This document shows, piece by piece, positions 40,939 to 50,991 of a stretch of 64,000 bases of DNA; the first letter of the stretch is position 1, and each line of letters starts with the position of its first letter. The notes beneath the pieces are model-generated. The model did no database searches. It was given only the letters and a program-made list of their open reading frames with translations, and had not been told where the DNA came from. The position numbers and the translations under genes are program-made. Source of the DNA: Thermosediminibacter oceani DSM 16646 (lineage in GTDB: Bacteria; Bacillota; Thermosediminibacteria; Thermosediminibacterales; Thermosediminibacteraceae); NCBI RefSeq assembly GCF_000144645.1, contig NC_014377.1, positions 62,001 to 126,000 on the forward strand, read 5' to 3'.

Positions 40939-43900
40939 ATGGATATAGATTTTTTATCGAGAGAAATAACCGAATTTAATAAACTGGCCGGCGACCTGGA
41001 AAAGGGGCTGTCCGGGCTCTTCGCCTACGGACTTTCCGATTCCCAGAGGGCCTTCCTGATAGCCGCGGTAAGAAAAAGATTCCCGAAACCCGTGCTGGTG
41101 GTTACCGCCGATTCGCTGGACGCCAGGAAGCTGGCCGACGACCTAGCGTATTTTCTGGGGACCGAAGACGTTGAGATGTTCCCGGCGAGCTCCGTGATAC
41201 CTTACGAGACCGCCGCCAGGAGCCCGGAATTAACTGCGCAAAGGCTGAAGGTCATGGAATCCCTGGTCACCGGCAAACAACCGGTGGTCGTATCCCCGTT
41301 GCAGGCCCTTACCAACAGAATGATGCCACCCGATGTTGTTAAAAAATTCACAATCAAGCTCCGGGTGGGAGATTCAATACCACTGGAAGAGGCGGTTTTA
41401 AAGCTTTCCTTCATGGGATACGAGAGGGTGGACACCGTAGAAGGCAGGGGCCAGTTCGCCGTGCGGGGCGGTATCCTGGATGTGTATCCCCTGACGGCGG
41501 AAAATCCCTACCGCATGGAGTTTTTCGGTGATGAGGTGGACTCTATCCGGGAATTTTCGGTGGAAGACCAGCGATCTATGGATAAGCTGGAAGAGGTATT
41601 TATATTCCCCGCCCGGGAAGTGGTGTTCGACAGGGAAACGGCCAAAAACGCCGCCATCAGCATAGCCCGAGAGCTAGAGGACAGAAAAAAGGCTTTCGAG
41701 CTTACGGGGTCCGCCCAAATAGCCGCACAGCTGGAGGAAAAGATACTAGAACATATAGAAAAGCTGGAAAACGGCCAGTTTTTTGAATCGGCCCAGCATT
41801 ACATTTCCCATTTTTATTCGAACCTTTCGGCTCTGACCGATTATTTTACTTTGCCACCGCTTGTGATACTGGTTGAGCCGGGAAAGATCGTAGAGAGCAC
41901 CAAGAATTCGGCTTTTGAAATAGAAGAGACCTACAAGGGCCTTCTGGAAAAGGGCGAGGTGCTGCCTTCGGTTTCGGAAATGTATTTTACACCTTTTGAC
42001 ATCCTGGAAAATCTGAGGAAGTCGAAAACCGTTTACATTTCCATGCTCCCGCGGATTCCGGGAGAATTTGAAATAGGCGGTTTATACTCCTTCCAGTTCC
42101 GTTCGGTTACCTCCTTCCACGGCAAGGTGGACCTGCTGGCAGAGGAGGTAGCGCATTTTAAGAAAAAGGGATACCGCGTCGTTATCCTTTCCGGGACCGG
42201 CGAGAGGGGAAAACATCTCAGCAGGACTCTGAGGGAAAAAGCACTTGATGCCGCCTTTTACGGTACTTTGGGTGACGAACTGCTGCCGGGCCAGGTGGTA
42301 ATAACTCCGGGTTCTCTGGAAAAGGGGTTTCAGATTCCCGAGATAAAGTTCGCGCTGATTTCCGATCTGGACGTCTACGGACAACCCAAGATAAAGCAAA
42401 AAAGGCCGAAGGTGCGCGCCGGAGGCAAAAGAATTACTTCGATCGATGAGCTTTCGGCCGGGGATTATGTCGTGCACATAACCCACGGAATCGGCAGGTA
42501 CTTGGGGATAGAGACCCTGGAGGTGGAGGGGCACAAAAAGGACTACTTCGCCATCCAGTACGCCGGCGGGGATAAACTTTACGTACCTACCGATCAGGTG
42601 GAGATGCTCCACAAATACGTGGGACCCGAAGACAGGCCGCCGAAGTTGAATAAATTGGGGAGCAGCGAGTGGGCCAAGGCCAAAACCCGGGTCAAGGAAT
42701 CGGTAAAGGAGATGGCGAAAGAACTGCTGGAGCTTTACGCCGCCCGGCAGGCCATGAAGGGTTTTGCCTTTTCTCCCGATACGGTGTGGCAGAAGGAATT
42801 CGAGGACTTGTTTCCGTATGAGGAAACGCCGGACCAGCTCACCGCCATCGAGGAAGTAAAAAGGGATATGGAGAGCGACAAATGCATGGATAGGCTCCTC
42901 TGCGGCGACGTGGGCTACGGCAAGACCGAAGTTGCCCTGAGGGCGGCTTTCAAGGCGGTCATGGATGCGAAGCAGGTGGCGGTGCTGGTACCCACCACCA
43001 TCCTGGCCGAGCAGCACTACCGCACCTTTTCCGAGAGATTTGCACCTTTTCCGGTAAGGGTCGAGGTGATAAGTCGTTTTAAATCAAAGGCCGAACAGAA
43101 GGCTATAATAAAAGACCTGAAGAACGGTGCTATAGATATAATTATAGGCACCCACAGGCTGTTGCAGAAGGACGTGAAGTTCAAGGATTTAGGGCTCCTT
43201 ATCATAGATGAAGAGCAGAGGTTCGGCGTCTCTCACAAGGAAAAGATAAAACAGCTCAAGAAAAACGTGGATGTGCTTACCATGACCGCGACTCCCATAC
43301 CGCGGACGCTGCACATGGCTATGACCGGTATAAGGGATATGAGCGTCATGGAGACTCCCCCCGAAAACCGCTACCCCATACAAACCTACGTGGTGGAGTA
43401 CAGCGACTCCCTTATAAGGGACGCCATAATGAGAGAACTTTCAAGGGGAGGGCAGGTTTATTACGTCTACAATAGAGTAAATACCATCTATGAAGAGGCT
43501 AAAAGACTCTCAGCCCTGGTGCCGGAGGCCAGGATCGCGGTGGCCCACGGACAGATGCATGAGAATGAGCTGGAAGAGGTGATGATGGATTTTTATGAGC
43601 ACCGGTACGACGTGCTGGTGTGCACCACCATCATCGAGACGGGGTTAGACATACCCAATGTCAATACCCTTATTGTAATATCGGCCGACCGATTTGGTCT
43701 TTCCCAGCTTTATCAGCTGCGGGGGCGCGTCGGCAGGTCCAGCACCCAGGCCTTCGCGTACTTTACTTACAAGAAGGATAAAACGCTCAGCGAGGCAGCG
43801 GAAAAGCGCCTGGCAGCCATAAGGGATTTCACCGAATTCGGCGCCGGGTTCAAGATAGCACTGAGGGACTTAGAGATCCGCGGTGCCGGTAATATCCTCG

Positions 43901-44472
43901 GCACCGAACAGCACGGTCACATGATGACCGTGGGTTACGACCTTTACTGTAAGCTCCTGGCCGAGGCCGTCCGGGAGCTCAGGAGCGAACCTGAGCCGGA
44001 AGAGGTCCAGCCTGTAATAGACCTCAAGCTGAGCGCTTACATCGGAGACGATTACATCCCGAATGCCGCCCAGAAGATAGATATATACCGGCGCATCGCT
44101 GCGGTAGAGACCCTGGAAGAGGCCGACGACCTGGAAGAAGAAATAGAAGACAGGTTCGGGGATATACCGGAACCTACCAGGAATCTTTTATTTGTAGCGC
44201 GCCTCAAAGTTCTGGCCAAAAAATTAAAATTATCGAGTATTATCCAGCAAAATGATATAATAACTTTCAAGTTTCAGTCGGCTAATGCTCTATCGCCGGA
44301 GCAGTTTTTCGCCCTCAGCGCCGCCTTTCAAAATAGGGTGAATTTTCTTGGCACTACGGTGCCGGCCTTTACTTTTAAAGTAAGAAATCTATCGGGGTAC
44401 AAGCTGTTTTTGCGGATTCAAAAGTTGCTGGAAGAGATGGTTGAATTTCTACAACTTCCCTCCAATGAATAA
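40939..44472 (+). CDS. mfd: transcription-repair coupling factor Mfd
   Basis: A 1177-aa DNA translocase that removes stalled RNA polymerase and recruits nucleotide excision repair. It has the UvrB-like N-terminus (DSLDARKLADDLAYFLG; ETAARSPELTAQRL), the CarD-like RNA-polymerase interaction domain (GDYVVHITHGIGRYLGIE, about residue 510), and the RecG-like motor (Walker A CGDVGYGKTEVALRA; IIDEEQRFGV; TMTATPIPRTLHMAM; QLRGRVGRSSTQAFAY), followed by the C-terminal domain. It is full length. The order mfd-spoVT matches Bacillus. The ~215-base gap upstream is AT-rich with no clear promoter. Confidence 0.96.
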   Translation: MDIDFLSREITEFNKLAGDLEKGLSGLFAYGLSDSQRAFLIAAVRKRFPKPVLVVTADSLDARKLADDLAYFLGTEDVEMFPASSVIPYETAARSPELTAQRLKVMESLVTGKQPVVVSPLQALTNRMMPPDVVKKFTIKLRVGDSIPLEEAVLKLSFMGYERVDTVEGRGQFAVRGGILDVYPLTAENPYRMEFFGDEVDSIREFSVEDQRSMDKLEEVFIFPAREVVFDRETAKNAAISIARELEDRKKAFELTGSAQIAAQLEEKILEHIEKLENGQFFESAQHYISHFYSNLSALTDYFTLPPLVILVEPGKIVESTKNSAFEIEETYKGLLEKGEVLPSVSEMYFTPFDILENLRKSKTVYISMLPRIPGEFEIGGLYSFQFRSVTSFHGKVDLLAEEVAHFKKKGYRVVILSGTGERGKHLSRTLREKALDAAFYGTLGDELLPGQVVITPGSLEKGFQIPEIKFALISDLDVYGQPKIKQKRPKVRAGGKRITSIDELSAGDYVVHITHGIGRYLGIETLEVEGHKKDYFAIQYAGGDKLYVPTDQVEMLHKYVGPEDRPPKLNKLGSSEWAKAKTRVKESVKEMAKELLELYAARQAMKGFAFSPDTVWQKEFEDLFPYEETPDQLTAIEEVKRDMESDKCMDRLLCGDVGYGKTEVALRAAFKAVMDAKQVAVLVPTTILAEQHYRTFSERFAPFPVRVEVISRFKSKAEQKAIIKDLKNGAIDIIIGTHRLLQKDVKFKDLGLLIIDEEQRFGVSHKEKIKQLKKNVDVLTMTATPIPRTLHMAMTGIRDMSVMETPPENRYPIQTYVVEYSDSLIRDAIMRELSRGGQVYYVYNRVNTIYEEAKRLSALVPEARIAVAHGQMHENELEEVMMDFYEHRYDVLVCTTIIETGLDIPNVNTLIVISADRFGLSQLYQLRGRVGRSSTQAFAYFTYKKDKTLSEAAEKRLAAIRDFTEFGAGFKIALRDLEIRGAGNILGTEQHGHMMTVGYDLYCKLLAEAVRELRSEPEPEEVQPVIDLKLSAYIGDDYIPNAAQKIDIYRRIAAVETLEEADDLEEEIEDRFGDIPEPTRNLLFVARLKVLAKKLKLSSIIQQNDIITFKFQSANALSPEQFFALSAAFQNRVNFLGTTVPAFTFKVRNLSGYKLFLRIQKLLEEMVEFLQLPSNE

Positions 44473-44540
44473 AACAGGTTGCCGGGTTGTATACTAATGG
44501 TGAGACAAAATCCTGCTTTTGAAAATAGGGAGGGACAACA

Positions 44541-45107
44541 TTGAAGGCAACAGGAATTGTTCGACGTATCGACGATCTTGGGCGAGTCGTGATTCCGAAG
44601 GAAATCCGGCGAACCCTAAGAATTCGTGAAGGCGACCCTCTTGAGATATTCACCGACCGAGAAGGTGAGGTCATCTTAAAAAAATACTCCCCCATCGGAG
44701 AACTGGCGGAATTTGCTAAAGAGTACACCGAAGCCCTCCACGATTCCCTTGGCCATATTGCCTGCATAGCCGATAGGGATGCAATTATAGCGGTATCCGG
44801 TACTCCAAAAAAAGAGCTCATGGATAAGCCGCTGAGCTCAAGCATGGAAGCCATACTGGAAGAACGCAAGCCCGTCCTCATAGCAAGGACCAACGAAAAG
44901 GAATACGTGAGGATCACCGCTGACGATGAGGACGGCAAAGTGAGATATACCAGCCAGGTAATAGTCCCCATTATAGCGGACGGCGATCCCATAGGTGCAG
45001 TAATCCTGCTTACCAAGGACCCGAACGTAGCAATGGGGGAGTTGGAGCTCAAGGTGGCCGAAACCGCGGCCGGATTCTTATCAAGGCAGATGAATATATA
45101 TCAATAA
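44541..45107 (+). CDS. spoVT: stage V sporulation regulator SpoVT
   Basis: A 188-aa regulator with an AbrB-like swapped-hairpin DNA-binding domain (MKATGIVRRIDDLGRVVIPK, residues 1-50) and a GAF-like C-terminal domain (about 55-180). SpoVT acts late in forespore development together with sigma G. TTG start with GGGAGGG at ideal spacing. It follows mfd by 68 bases and is followed by a strong terminator. Confidence 0.95.
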   Translation: MKATGIVRRIDDLGRVVIPKEIRRTLRIREGDPLEIFTDREGEVILKKYSPIGELAEFAKEYTEALHDSLGHIACIADRDAIIAVSGTPKKELMDKPLSSSMEAILEERKPVLIARTNEKEYVRITADDEDGKVRYTSQVIVPIIADGDPIGAVILLTKDPNVAMGELELKVAETAAGFLSRQMNIYQ

Positions 45108-45138
45108 AAAATAGCAGCGAAAAAGCTGCTATTTTTTA
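45105..45138. terminator. bidirectional terminator between spoVT and pckA
   Basis: 9-bp stem AATAGCAGC / GCTGCTATT around GAAAAA, with A-run before and T-run after, so it can stop transcription from either side of this convergent pair. Confidence 0.9.
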
Positions 45139-45170
45139 TTTAAGCTTCGAAAGCGGCCTTTTAACCTGCA

Positions 45171-46739
45171 TCACACCAGCCTGGGGCCGGCAGCGGCAGC
45201 ATGCGGCCATTGGCTTGAAAATTTCTTAAAATTATCCGCAAAGTTCCGGGCAAGTTTCCTTACGGTTTCATCGTACGCCTTTTTGTCATGCCATGTATTT
45301 TTTGGGTTGAGAATCTCCGGGGGCACACCGGGGCACGCCCGGGGTATCATCAGACCGAATACCGGGTCCTGCTCATACTCGATATCGGAAAGTTTCCCGC
45401 TGAGAGCGGCTCTCACCATGGCTCGGGTGTAGGTAAGCTCCATCCTCTGCCCGACGCCGTACGGCCCGCCGGACCAGCCCGTGTTTACAAGGAAGACTTC
45501 GGCTTTGTATTTTTTTATCTTTTCCCCTAAAAGCTCCGCGTAAGTAATAGGCGACAGAGGCAGGAAGGGAGCTCCGAAACAGGCGGAGAAAGTGGCCTGC
45601 GGTTCCGTAATCCCGCGCTCGGTGCCCGCCAGCTTGCTGGTATATCCCGAGATAAAATAGTACGTCGCCTGCTCTATGGACAGCCTGGCTATCGGTGGCA
45701 GCACGCCGAAGGCGTCGGCGGTAAGGAAGATGACCGTCCGGGGGTGGCCTCCGATTCCCGGTATCACCGCGCCGGGTATGTAGTCCACCGGGTATGCCGC
45801 CCTGGTGTTTTCGGTTATGGCGTCACTTTTGTAGTCCGGCTCTCGGGTCGCCTCGTCGTAGACCACGTTTTCCAGCACCGCGCCGAACTTTATAGCGTCG
45901 TATATCTGCGGTTCCATTTCCCTGGAGAGGTTTATGCACTTGGCGTAGCAGCCGCCTTCAAAGTTGAAGATGCCCTCGTTTGACCATCCGTGTTCGTCGT
46001 CACCGATTAAAAGCCTTTCCGGGTCGGCCGAAAGAGTGGTCTTGCCGGTGCCGGAAAGACCGAAGAACAGCGCCGTAGAACCGTCCCGTCCCATGTTGGC
46101 AGAGCAGTGCATGGAAAGCACCCCAGCCTTGGGCATGATATAGTTGAGCAACGTGAACACCGATTTTTTTATCTCGCCGGAGTAGAACGTTCCGCCGATC
46201 AGCACCATCCTTTTTTCTAAGCTGAGTATGATGAAAGCTTCGGAATTGGTCCCGTCGATTTCGGGCTGGGCTTTAAAGCCGGGGGCTGAGATTACCGTTA
46301 TCTCCGGTTGAAAGTCCTTTAATTCTTCGCCGGAAGCCCTAATGAAGAGTTGTCTTGAAAAGAAGTTCTGGTAAGCGTACTCGGTGACCACCCGCAGAGG
46401 CATCCGATACTTGGGGTCCGCACCTACAAAGCCGTCAAAGACGAAGACGTCCCTGTTCTGGAGATAAGCGGCCATGCGGCGTAAAAGAGCGTCGAATTTG
46501 TCGGGGGGAAAAGGCCTGTTGTTGCCCCACCATATTTCATCGCGGACCGACGGTTCGTCGACGATGAATTTGTCGTTTGGCGACCGGCCGGTGTATTTTC
46601 CCGTGCGGACTATCAGGGCGCCGTTGGAGGCCAGCACTCCTTCGCCTCTTGTCACCGCTTCCTCCACCAGGCGGGGTACCGGCAGGTTGAAATGGACCTT
46701 CCGCAGGTTTGCAAGCAACGGGAATTTTAAATTATCCAT
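45171..46739 (-). CDS. pckA: phosphoenolpyruvate carboxykinase (ATP)
   Basis: A 522-aa ATP-dependent PEP carboxykinase, which interconverts oxaloacetate and PEP. Signature residues are seen: the kinase-1a loop [34 protein letters not shown] with metal-binding residues, and [14 protein letters not shown] near the N-terminus. The start has GGAGGAGG upstream. It points against its neighbours and interrupts the sporulation gene order that is continuous from mfd to yabR in Bacillus, so it was probably inserted into this locus. Confidence 0.95.
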   Translation of the reverse strand: MDNLKFPLLANLRKVHFNLPVPRLVEEAVTRGEGVLASNGALIVRTGKYTGRSPNDKFIVDEPSVRDEIWWGNNRPFPPDKFDALLRRMAAYLQNRDVFVFDGFVGADPKYRMPLRVVTEYAYQNFFSRQLFIRASGEELKDFQPEITVISAPGFKAQPEIDGTNSEAFIILSLEKRMVLIGGTFYSGEIKKSVFTLLNYIMPKAGVLSMHCSANMGRDGSTALFFGLSGTGKTTLSADPERLLIGDDEHGWSNEGIFNFEGGCYAKCINLSREMEPQIYDAIKFGAVLENVVYDEATREPDYKSDAITENTRAAYPVDYIPGAVIPGIGGHPRTVIFLTADAFGVLPPIARLSIEQATYYFISGYTSKLAGTERGITEPQATFSACFGAPFLPLSPITYAELLGEKIKKYKAEVFLVNTGWSGGPYGVGQRMELTYTRAMVRAALSGKLSDIEYEQDPVFGLMIPRACPGVPPEILNPKNTWHDKKAYDETVRKLARNFADNFKKFSSQWPHAAAAGPRLV

Positions 46740-47055
46740 ATTGCAGTTCCTCCTCCGTTAGTTTTCGCATTATTTCCCAAAGTAAAGGCGTGTTATATAT
46801 AATATATCACTTAAAATCATCCCGTTCATAAAAAAATTTAATATAATTTTTATATTTGATTGTGGCAATACAAAACTCGTAAATAGCCCGTGAAAGATAT
46901 ATTCAACCGGCTTTACCCTCTGTACATACACCATCCCGATACATAAAAAACAAAAACCATAATTTTCTTCAGGGAAATAAATATTGAAGGATGGAATCAA
47001 ATAGAATATAATTAAGTGGCAGAATACGAACAAAGCTAAGAAAGGCGGGTCCTCC
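46740..47055. other. AT-rich intergenic region between divergent pckA and spoVB
   Basis: About 315 bases without a credible gene. A minus-strand frame here has no codon or similarity support. It holds the spoVB promoter (listed separately) and should hold the pckA promoter, for which I found no clear -35/-10 pair. Confidence 0.5.
46984..47012 (+). promoter_or_regulatory. sigma-A-like promoter for spoVB
   Basis: TTGAAG, 17 bases, TATAAT. It lies 44 bases upstream of the spoVB start codon, in the right direction. Confidence 0.65.
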
Positions 47056-48663
47056 TTGACGGAAAAGCGAAATTCCTTTCTTAAAGGAGCCATAATCCTT
47101 ACCGCAGCGGGCTTTCTGGTAAAGATCCTGGGTGCCGTCTACAGGATTCCGCTGGCTATGATGATAAAAGACGAAGGCATGGGGCTCTATCAGATGGCCT
47201 ATCCCATATATGTGACGCTGCTAGCCGTCTCCACCGCCGGCCTTCCCACAGCTATATCCAAGATGGTGGCTGGGGATGTGGCCGTAAAAAGGTACCGAAA
47301 CGCCTACAAGGTATTCAAGGTGTCGCTGATCATCCTGACGCTGGTAGGGGCCGTGCTGACGGTGGCTTTAATGCTCAGCGCTAGGGTTTTGTCCGAGAAG
47401 GTCTTGGGCAACCCGAAGGCCTTTTACCCGCTGATCAGTATTTCTCCGGCGATTTTTTTCGTTTCGGTTATGTCCTGTTTCCGCGGCTTTTTCCAGGGAA
47501 TGCAGGATATGACCCCATCGGCAATGTCCCAGATAATTGAGCAGGTGGGCCGGGTGGTAACCGTATTCGTGCTGGCGACGTTACTGCTCCCCAAAGGCGT
47601 CGAATACGCCGCCGCCGGGGCCGCCTTCGGGCCGGTCGTAGGGGCGATAGCAGGGTTATTGCTGCTGGTGGCGGTTTACAGGAAGCGAAAGAGGGATCTT
47701 TTCGATTCCTTCGGGGCCGGTTCCGACGCAGAGCTGGAAAATCCGGTACATATCGCCTGGAGGCTTTTTGCCTTCGCCATACCCATAACCCTCGGAGGGC
47801 TTATTATCCCGGTAATGAACCTGGCCGACGCGGCCATTGTCACGAGAAGGCTGCAGGATGCCGGCTTTTCCGTGACGAGGGCCACCGAACTCTACGGCCA
47901 GCTCACGGGCATGGCGGCGCCGCTCATAAACCTACCTGCGGTGATGACCATGAGCCTGGCGGCCAGTCTCGTCCCGGCCATATCGGAGGCCGTAGCGCTG
48001 AAAAACGCTCGGATGGTGGCATCTAGAGCCGAGACCGCTGTGAGGGTAACCTTTATGTTTGCTCTGCCGGCGGCCATGGGGTTGTTCATACTGGCCGAGC
48101 CGGTGTCGGAGATGCTCTACAAGAATCCGCAGGCCGGGATTCCGCTGTCAATTCTATCCTGGGGCATCATCTTCCTGGCGCTGCAGCAGACCACCACGGG
48201 AGTGCTGCAGGGCATGGGGAAAACCGGTATACCGGTTACAAATTTGGCAGTCGGGGCCCTTTTCAAGGTATTCTTAAATTACACCCTGACCGCGATTCCG
48301 GTGATAAACATAAAGGGAGCGGCTCTCGGCACCGTCGTTGGTTATCTTATTTCTTCGCTTTTAAATTTCGTCTCGTCGATGAAATGGACCGGAATGGCCC
48401 TGGATGTGAAGCGCATGATAGTAAAACCTTTACTTGCTACGGCAGTCATGGGAGGGGTCGTATACTATTGCTACGAAGCTATGAGCGCGGCGGGTACGGG
48501 CAACAGTGCGGCTACCCTGGCGGCGGTGGGTATGGGTGCCTTTATATACCCGTTACTGCTCCTTGCTATGGGAGGTCTGGGTGAAGAGGAACTGAGCCTC
48601 ATACCGGGAGGATCGCGTGTAATCCGCTGGCTGCAGAAAATGGGCGTCATAAGGAGGAGGTGA
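47056..48663 (+). CDS. SpoVB/YabM-like oligosaccharide flippase (MOP superfamily)
   Basis: A 535-aa protein with about 14 membrane helices of the polysaccharide-export/MurJ-like superfamily. It starts FLKGAIILTAAGFLVKILGAVYRIPLA, the usual first helix, and has the conserved LAVSTAGLPTAISKMVA. By position (before mazG and yabP-yabQ) it corresponds to Bacillus yabM; by family it may equally be SpoVB, a lipid-II flippase used in spore cortex synthesis. TTG start with GGCGGG upstream. Confidence 0.87.
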   Translation: MTEKRNSFLKGAIILTAAGFLVKILGAVYRIPLAMMIKDEGMGLYQMAYPIYVTLLAVSTAGLPTAISKMVAGDVAVKRYRNAYKVFKVSLIILTLVGAVLTVALMLSARVLSEKVLGNPKAFYPLISISPAIFFVSVMSCFRGFFQGMQDMTPSAMSQIIEQVGRVVTVFVLATLLLPKGVEYAAAGAAFGPVVGAIAGLLLLVAVYRKRKRDLFDSFGAGSDAELENPVHIAWRLFAFAIPITLGGLIIPVMNLADAAIVTRRLQDAGFSVTRATELYGQLTGMAAPLINLPAVMTMSLAASLVPAISEAVALKNARMVASRAETAVRVTFMFALPAAMGLFILAEPVSEMLYKNPQAGIPLSILSWGIIFLALQQTTTGVLQGMGKTGIPVTNLAVGALFKVFLNYTLTAIPVINIKGAALGTVVGYLISSLLNFVSSMKWTGMALDVKRMIVKPLLATAVMGGVVYYCYEAMSAAGTGNSAATLAAVGMGAFIYPLLLLAMGGLGEEELSLIPGGSRVIRWLQKMGVIRRR

Positions 48664-48670
48664 TCATTAC

Positions 48671-49456
48671 GTGCGGTATTCGATGAAGGATCTGATTAAT
48701 ATAATGGCAAGGCTGAGGGGAGAGCACGGCTGTCCCTGGGACAAGGCCCAGACTCACGAGACGCTCAAACCCTTTTTGCTGGAGGAAGCCTATGAGGTGA
48801 TCGACGCCATTGACGGCGGCGACCCCGGGGAGCTTTCGGAAGAACTGGGCGACCTCCTTTTACAGATAGTTTTTCACAGCAGGATCGCCGAAGAAAACGG
48901 GCGCTTTTGCTTTGACGATGTGGTTGACGGCATCTGCAAAAAGATGGTGCGCCGCCATCCCCATATATTTGGAGATTTAAAAGTCAGCGGTACCGCCGAC
49001 GTACTTAAAAACTGGGAAGATATAAAAAAAGAGGAAAAAGAAGTAAAATCTTATGCCGAGACAATGGACAAGGTGCCGGAAACCTTTCCCGCGTTGATGA
49101 GGGCTTACAAGGTTCAGGAAAAGGCTGCGAGAGTTGGTTTTGATTGGGAAAATGTGGATGGAGCCCTGGAAAAGGTGTACGAAGAGCTCCAAGAGCTGAA
49201 AGAAGTATATAAAAGCGGTAACGGTGAAAAAATAAGGGAAGAGATAGGAGATCTCCTATTTGCGGTGGTCAACGTTGCGCGGTTTTTAAGTGTAAACCCG
49301 GAACTTGCCCTAAGGGAGGCTACCCGAAAATTTATACGGCGGTTTAAATATGTCGAAGAAGCAGCGACAAAAATCGATAAAAAGCTCCATGAAATGACAT
49401 TGGAAGACATGGATCGGTTATGGAATGAAGGGAAAATAAAAGAAAAAAAGTTATAA
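48671..49456 (+). CDS. mazG: nucleoside triphosphate pyrophosphohydrolase MazG
   Basis: A 261-aa MazG with two repeated MazG domains: EHGCPWDKAQTHETL...LEEAYEVIDAI...EELGDLLLQ in the first, and KVYEELQELKEV...REEIGDLLFAVVN in the second. The EExxE and ExxD metal-binding motifs are present in both. It hydrolyses non-canonical NTPs. Bacillus YabN has an extra N-terminal methylase domain that is absent here. GTG start with AGGAGGTGATC, nearly a perfect match to the 16S tail. Confidence 0.95.
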   Translation: MRYSMKDLINIMARLRGEHGCPWDKAQTHETLKPFLLEEAYEVIDAIDGGDPGELSEELGDLLLQIVFHSRIAEENGRFCFDDVVDGICKKMVRRHPHIFGDLKVSGTADVLKNWEDIKKEEKEVKSYAETMDKVPETFPALMRAYKVQEKAARVGFDWENVDGALEKVYEELQELKEVYKSGNGEKIREEIGDLLFAVVNVARFLSVNPELALREATRKFIRRFKYVEEAATKIDKKLHEMTLEDMDRLWNEGKIKEKKL

Positions 49457-49543
49457 ATTTCCTAGGGACAAGAAGGAATTTGCGAATTCGCGGAGAATAG
49501 ACTAAATATGATAAACACAGTTCTTTAAGAGGAGGGAAGTAGG

Positions 49544-49819
49544 GTGAACAAAGCGGAACTGGTATCCGTAATGGCGGAAAAAAGCGGTTTGACAAAAAAA
49601 GACTCGGAGAAAGCCCTGAACGCTTTTATCGAAGCTGTGTCCGAAGCTCTGTCGAAGAGAGATAAGGTGCAGCTGGTGGGATTCGGCACCTTTGAGGTAA
49701 GAGAGAGAAGCCAGAGGAAGGGACGCAATCCCCAAACCGGTGAGGAAATTGACATTCCCGCTGCCAGCATTCCTGCCTTTAAAGCTGGCAAGGCCCTGAA
49801 AGACAGCATAAACAAATAA
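49544..49819 (+). CDS. hup: DNA-binding protein HU
   Basis: A 91-aa HU-type histone-like protein: MNKAELVSVMAEKSGLTKKD, the arm region GFGTFEVRERSQRKGRNPQTG, and the C-terminal IPAFKAGKALKD. It bends and compacts DNA. GTG start with GGAGGG upstream. It lies between mazG and the SpoIID gene and is followed by its own terminator. Confidence 0.96.
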   Translation: MNKAELVSVMAEKSGLTKKDSEKALNAFIEAVSEALSKRDKVQLVGFGTFEVRERSQRKGRNPQTGEEIDIPAASIPAFKAGKALKDSINK

Positions 49820-49842
49820 GATCGCAATTATAATGATTATTA

Positions 49843-49870
49843 TAAGGCTCAACAGGGCCTTTTTTTTTTA
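49843..49870 (+). terminator. intrinsic terminator after hup
   Basis: AAGGC / GCCTT stem with an 8-base loop followed by nine or more T. Confidence 0.75.
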
Positions 49871-49950
49871 TTCCGCGGATAATAATTTACCCCTCGAGAA
49901 CAATACTAATAATGCAACCGTTAGATTTTTTTATTCGGGGAGGATTCGAT

Positions 49951-50922
49951 ATGAGGCACAAGATATTGAAAGTACAGGCTCTCATCATTATAGTAGCGAT
50001 ATTACTTTCCGGGTGTGCCGTGAGGCGGCCCGATGATAAAAAACCTCTTGTTCCCAAAATTCCGGATAAAATCAGCCGGGGCGAGGGCAGGGAACCCCAG
50101 CTCACCGTATACGAAGTGCAGACCAAGACCAGGAAAAAGATGAACCTGGAGGATTACGTAGCAGGAGTGGTGGCTGGCGAAATGGAAAACAACTGGCCGG
50201 TGGAAGCCCTTGCGGCCCAGGCCATACTGGCAAGGACCTACGTGCTGGAGTTTGTAACCGACAAGGGCGAGTCAAAATACGGCGACGCCGATATATCCAC
50301 CGACTTCGAGGAGGCTCAGGCCTGGAATCCCTCCAAGATCAACGACAGAGTGAAAAAGGCCGTTCAGATGACCAGGGGTAAGGTAATAACTTACCGGGGG
50401 AAATACGTCAAGGCCTGGTTCCACTCCCACTCGGGCGGTATGACGGCTACCCCGAAAGAGGGGCTTAATTACAAGGAAGAAGAGCCGCCTTATATTACTA
50501 TTGTAAAATCTCCCGATGAGAACGCCGGTCCCGAAGGCAAGAGGACGTGGTCGGCCACCTTCACCAAAGAGGAGCTGAGGCGGGCGATAAAAGAAAAGCT
50601 GGGTCAGGACACCGGGTCCATCGATGAAGTATCCGTGGTCGAGAGAGGCCCCTCCGGTAGAGCGACCAAAATTAAAATAGGCAACGCCACCGTGCCCGCC
50701 CCCGACCTCAGAACAGCCCTGGATCCCATGAGAATGAGGTCGACCCTGCTGACTAGCCTCAGGATTGAAGGGGAAAAAGTAATCATGGAAGGTAAGGGGT
50801 TCGGCCACGGTGTCGGCCTATCCCAGTGGGGCGCCCACGTTCTAGCACGCCAGGGCAAATCGCCGGAAGAGATAATAAAGTACTACTTCAAAGGCGTTGA
50901 TATCGTCAAATTGTGGGACTGA
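49951..50922 (+). CDS. SpoIID/LytB-domain lipoprotein
   Basis: A 323-aa protein with a lipobox (ILLSGC, Cys about 23) and a SpoIID domain: LEDYVAGVVAGEMENNWPVEALAAQAI LARTY in family register, then the zinc/catalytic-like region AWFHSHSGGMT and the C-terminal GKGFGHGVGLSQWGAHVLA. SpoIID is a lytic transglycosylase that thins peptidoglycan during engulfment. Whether this is SpoIID itself or a paralogue (LytB-like) cannot be told; SpoIID is normally encoded elsewhere. GGGGAGG precedes the ATG chosen. Confidence 0.88.
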   Translation: MRHKILKVQALIIIVAILLSGCAVRRPDDKKPLVPKIPDKISRGEGREPQLTVYEVQTKTRKKMNLEDYVAGVVAGEMENNWPVEALAAQAILARTYVLEFVTDKGESKYGDADISTDFEEAQAWNPSKINDRVKKAVQMTRGKVITYRGKYVKAWFHSHSGGMTATPKEGLNYKEEEPPYITIVKSPDENAGPEGKRTWSATFTKEELRRAIKEKLGQDTGSIDEVSVVERGPSGRATKIKIGNATVPAPDLRTALDPMRMRSTLLTSLRIEGEKVIMEGKGFGHGVGLSQWGAHVLARQGKSPEEIIKYYFKGVDIVKLWD

Positions 50923-50934
50923 ATATCATAATAT

Positions 50935-50990
50935 AAAGCCCTCCCTAATATAATTTCCTAGGGGAAGTTTAAGGAAAGGGGGGCTTTTCA
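50935..50990 (+). terminator. hairpin overlapping the yabP ribosome-binding site
   Basis: AAAGCCC (50935-50941) pairs with GGGCTTT (50981-50987), extended by TCC with GGG, and is followed by TTCATTT. The G-run on its 3' side is also the ribosome-binding site of yabP, so folding could end the upstream transcript or hide the yabP start. Confidence 0.4.
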
Positions 50991-50991
50991 T

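Noticed and set aside
42082-43017. Long minus-strand frame (311 aa) within mfd
   Set aside because: GC-rich shadow frame of mfd; no domain features.
46770-47093. Minus-strand frame of 107 aa between pckA and spoVB
   Set aside because: It overlaps the spoVB start and promoter, is AT-driven, and resembles nothing.
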